From: JAAAOZ01 sp964496595
GTDB lineage: Bacteria; Chloroflexota; Anaerolineae; B4-G1; SLSP01
Length of the DNA stretch: 15,057 bases
Reading direction: 5' to 3'
NCBI GenBank assembly: GCA_964496595.1
Contig: CAZCAI010000125.1
Location: 1 to 15,057 of the forward strand
The notes under the pieces are model-generated. The model saw only the letters and a program-made list of their open reading frames with translations. It did no database searches and was not told the origin of the DNA. Shown here piece after piece: positions 15,051-15,057 of the stretch (the first letter of the stretch is position 1; each line of letters begins with the position of its first letter). Position numbers and translations under genes: made by a program.

Positions 15051-15057
15051 GCCTCTG

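Larger units (their letters stand above)
14778..15057 (-). other. Upstream region of the macroglobulin gene
   Basis: These 280 bp hold no gene I can support. In order toward the gene they contain 11-bp repeats (15018-15050), an extended -10 promoter (14970-14997), a possible 31-codon frame (14959 down to 14864, unsupported), a heptamer repeat (14798-14825) and the ribosome binding site AGGAGG (14784-14789). The minus-strand frame open from the window edge ends at a stop near 14910 and shows no recognisable protein. Confidence 0.6.

Overview
The window reads like a chromosomal segment of a GC-rich, environmental, non-model bacterium, most likely a member of the Chloroflexota (Anaerolineae or Caldilineae type). 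That placement is inference. It rests on the C-terminal IYLPLVLK peptide of a giant secreted repeat protein, on heptamer-phased AATTCGTA-type repeats, and on the general look of the lipoprotein macroglobulin and the AAA ATPase. No rRNA, tRNA, CRISPR array, intact insertion sequence or phage gene was found. Almost all the DNA is taken up by six genes, five on the minus strand and one on the plus strand.

Layout, left to right. Positions 1-271 hold nothing recognisable except a clear intrinsic terminator (216-249) for the next gene. 272-4747 (-) encodes a 1491-residue secreted protein made of about 13 tandem carboxypeptidase-regulatory-like beta-sandwich repeats, a C-terminal cap and the IYLPLVLK tail. 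4748-4981 is its leader. 4982-5923 (-) is an EamA/DMT-family membrane transporter. A short divergent spacer contains an extended -10 promoter for a small single-pass membrane protein (5990-6517, +) that appears to be transcribed without a leader. This gene collides tail to tail with a glycerophosphodiester phosphodiesterase gene (6482-7258, -). The two coding regions overlap inside a palindromic 7-nt-periodic repeat, which supplies the last 15-20 codons of each.

The phosphodiesterase gene is the second cistron of an operon behind a winged-helix plus AAA+ ATPase (7269-8561, -). The ATPase Shine-Dalgarno sequence overlaps an upstream false start. Its leader has three 11-bp tandem repeats, a perfect TATAAT and a 12-bp hairpin. 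The right part (8745-14777, -) is a 2010-residue lipoprotein of the bacterial alpha-2-macroglobulin family: lipobox, four Big_5-like Ig domains, MG domains, a glycine-rich bait region, and a thioester domain whose CxEQ motif is lost (YPY-ATTDV). Its 280-bp upstream region contains a good extended -10 promoter, upstream 11-bp repeats and a second heptamer repeat.

Functionally the segment is dominated by the cell surface: two giant secreted or lipid-anchored beta-sandwich proteins with locally paired cysteines, a transporter and a small membrane protein, plus the ATPase/phosphodiesterase operon. I see no strong evidence that these genes form one dedicated system. The most unusual items are the repeat-derived tails of the convergent genes, the thioester-less macroglobulin with a polyglycine bait region, and the phased 11-bp repeats near two promoters.
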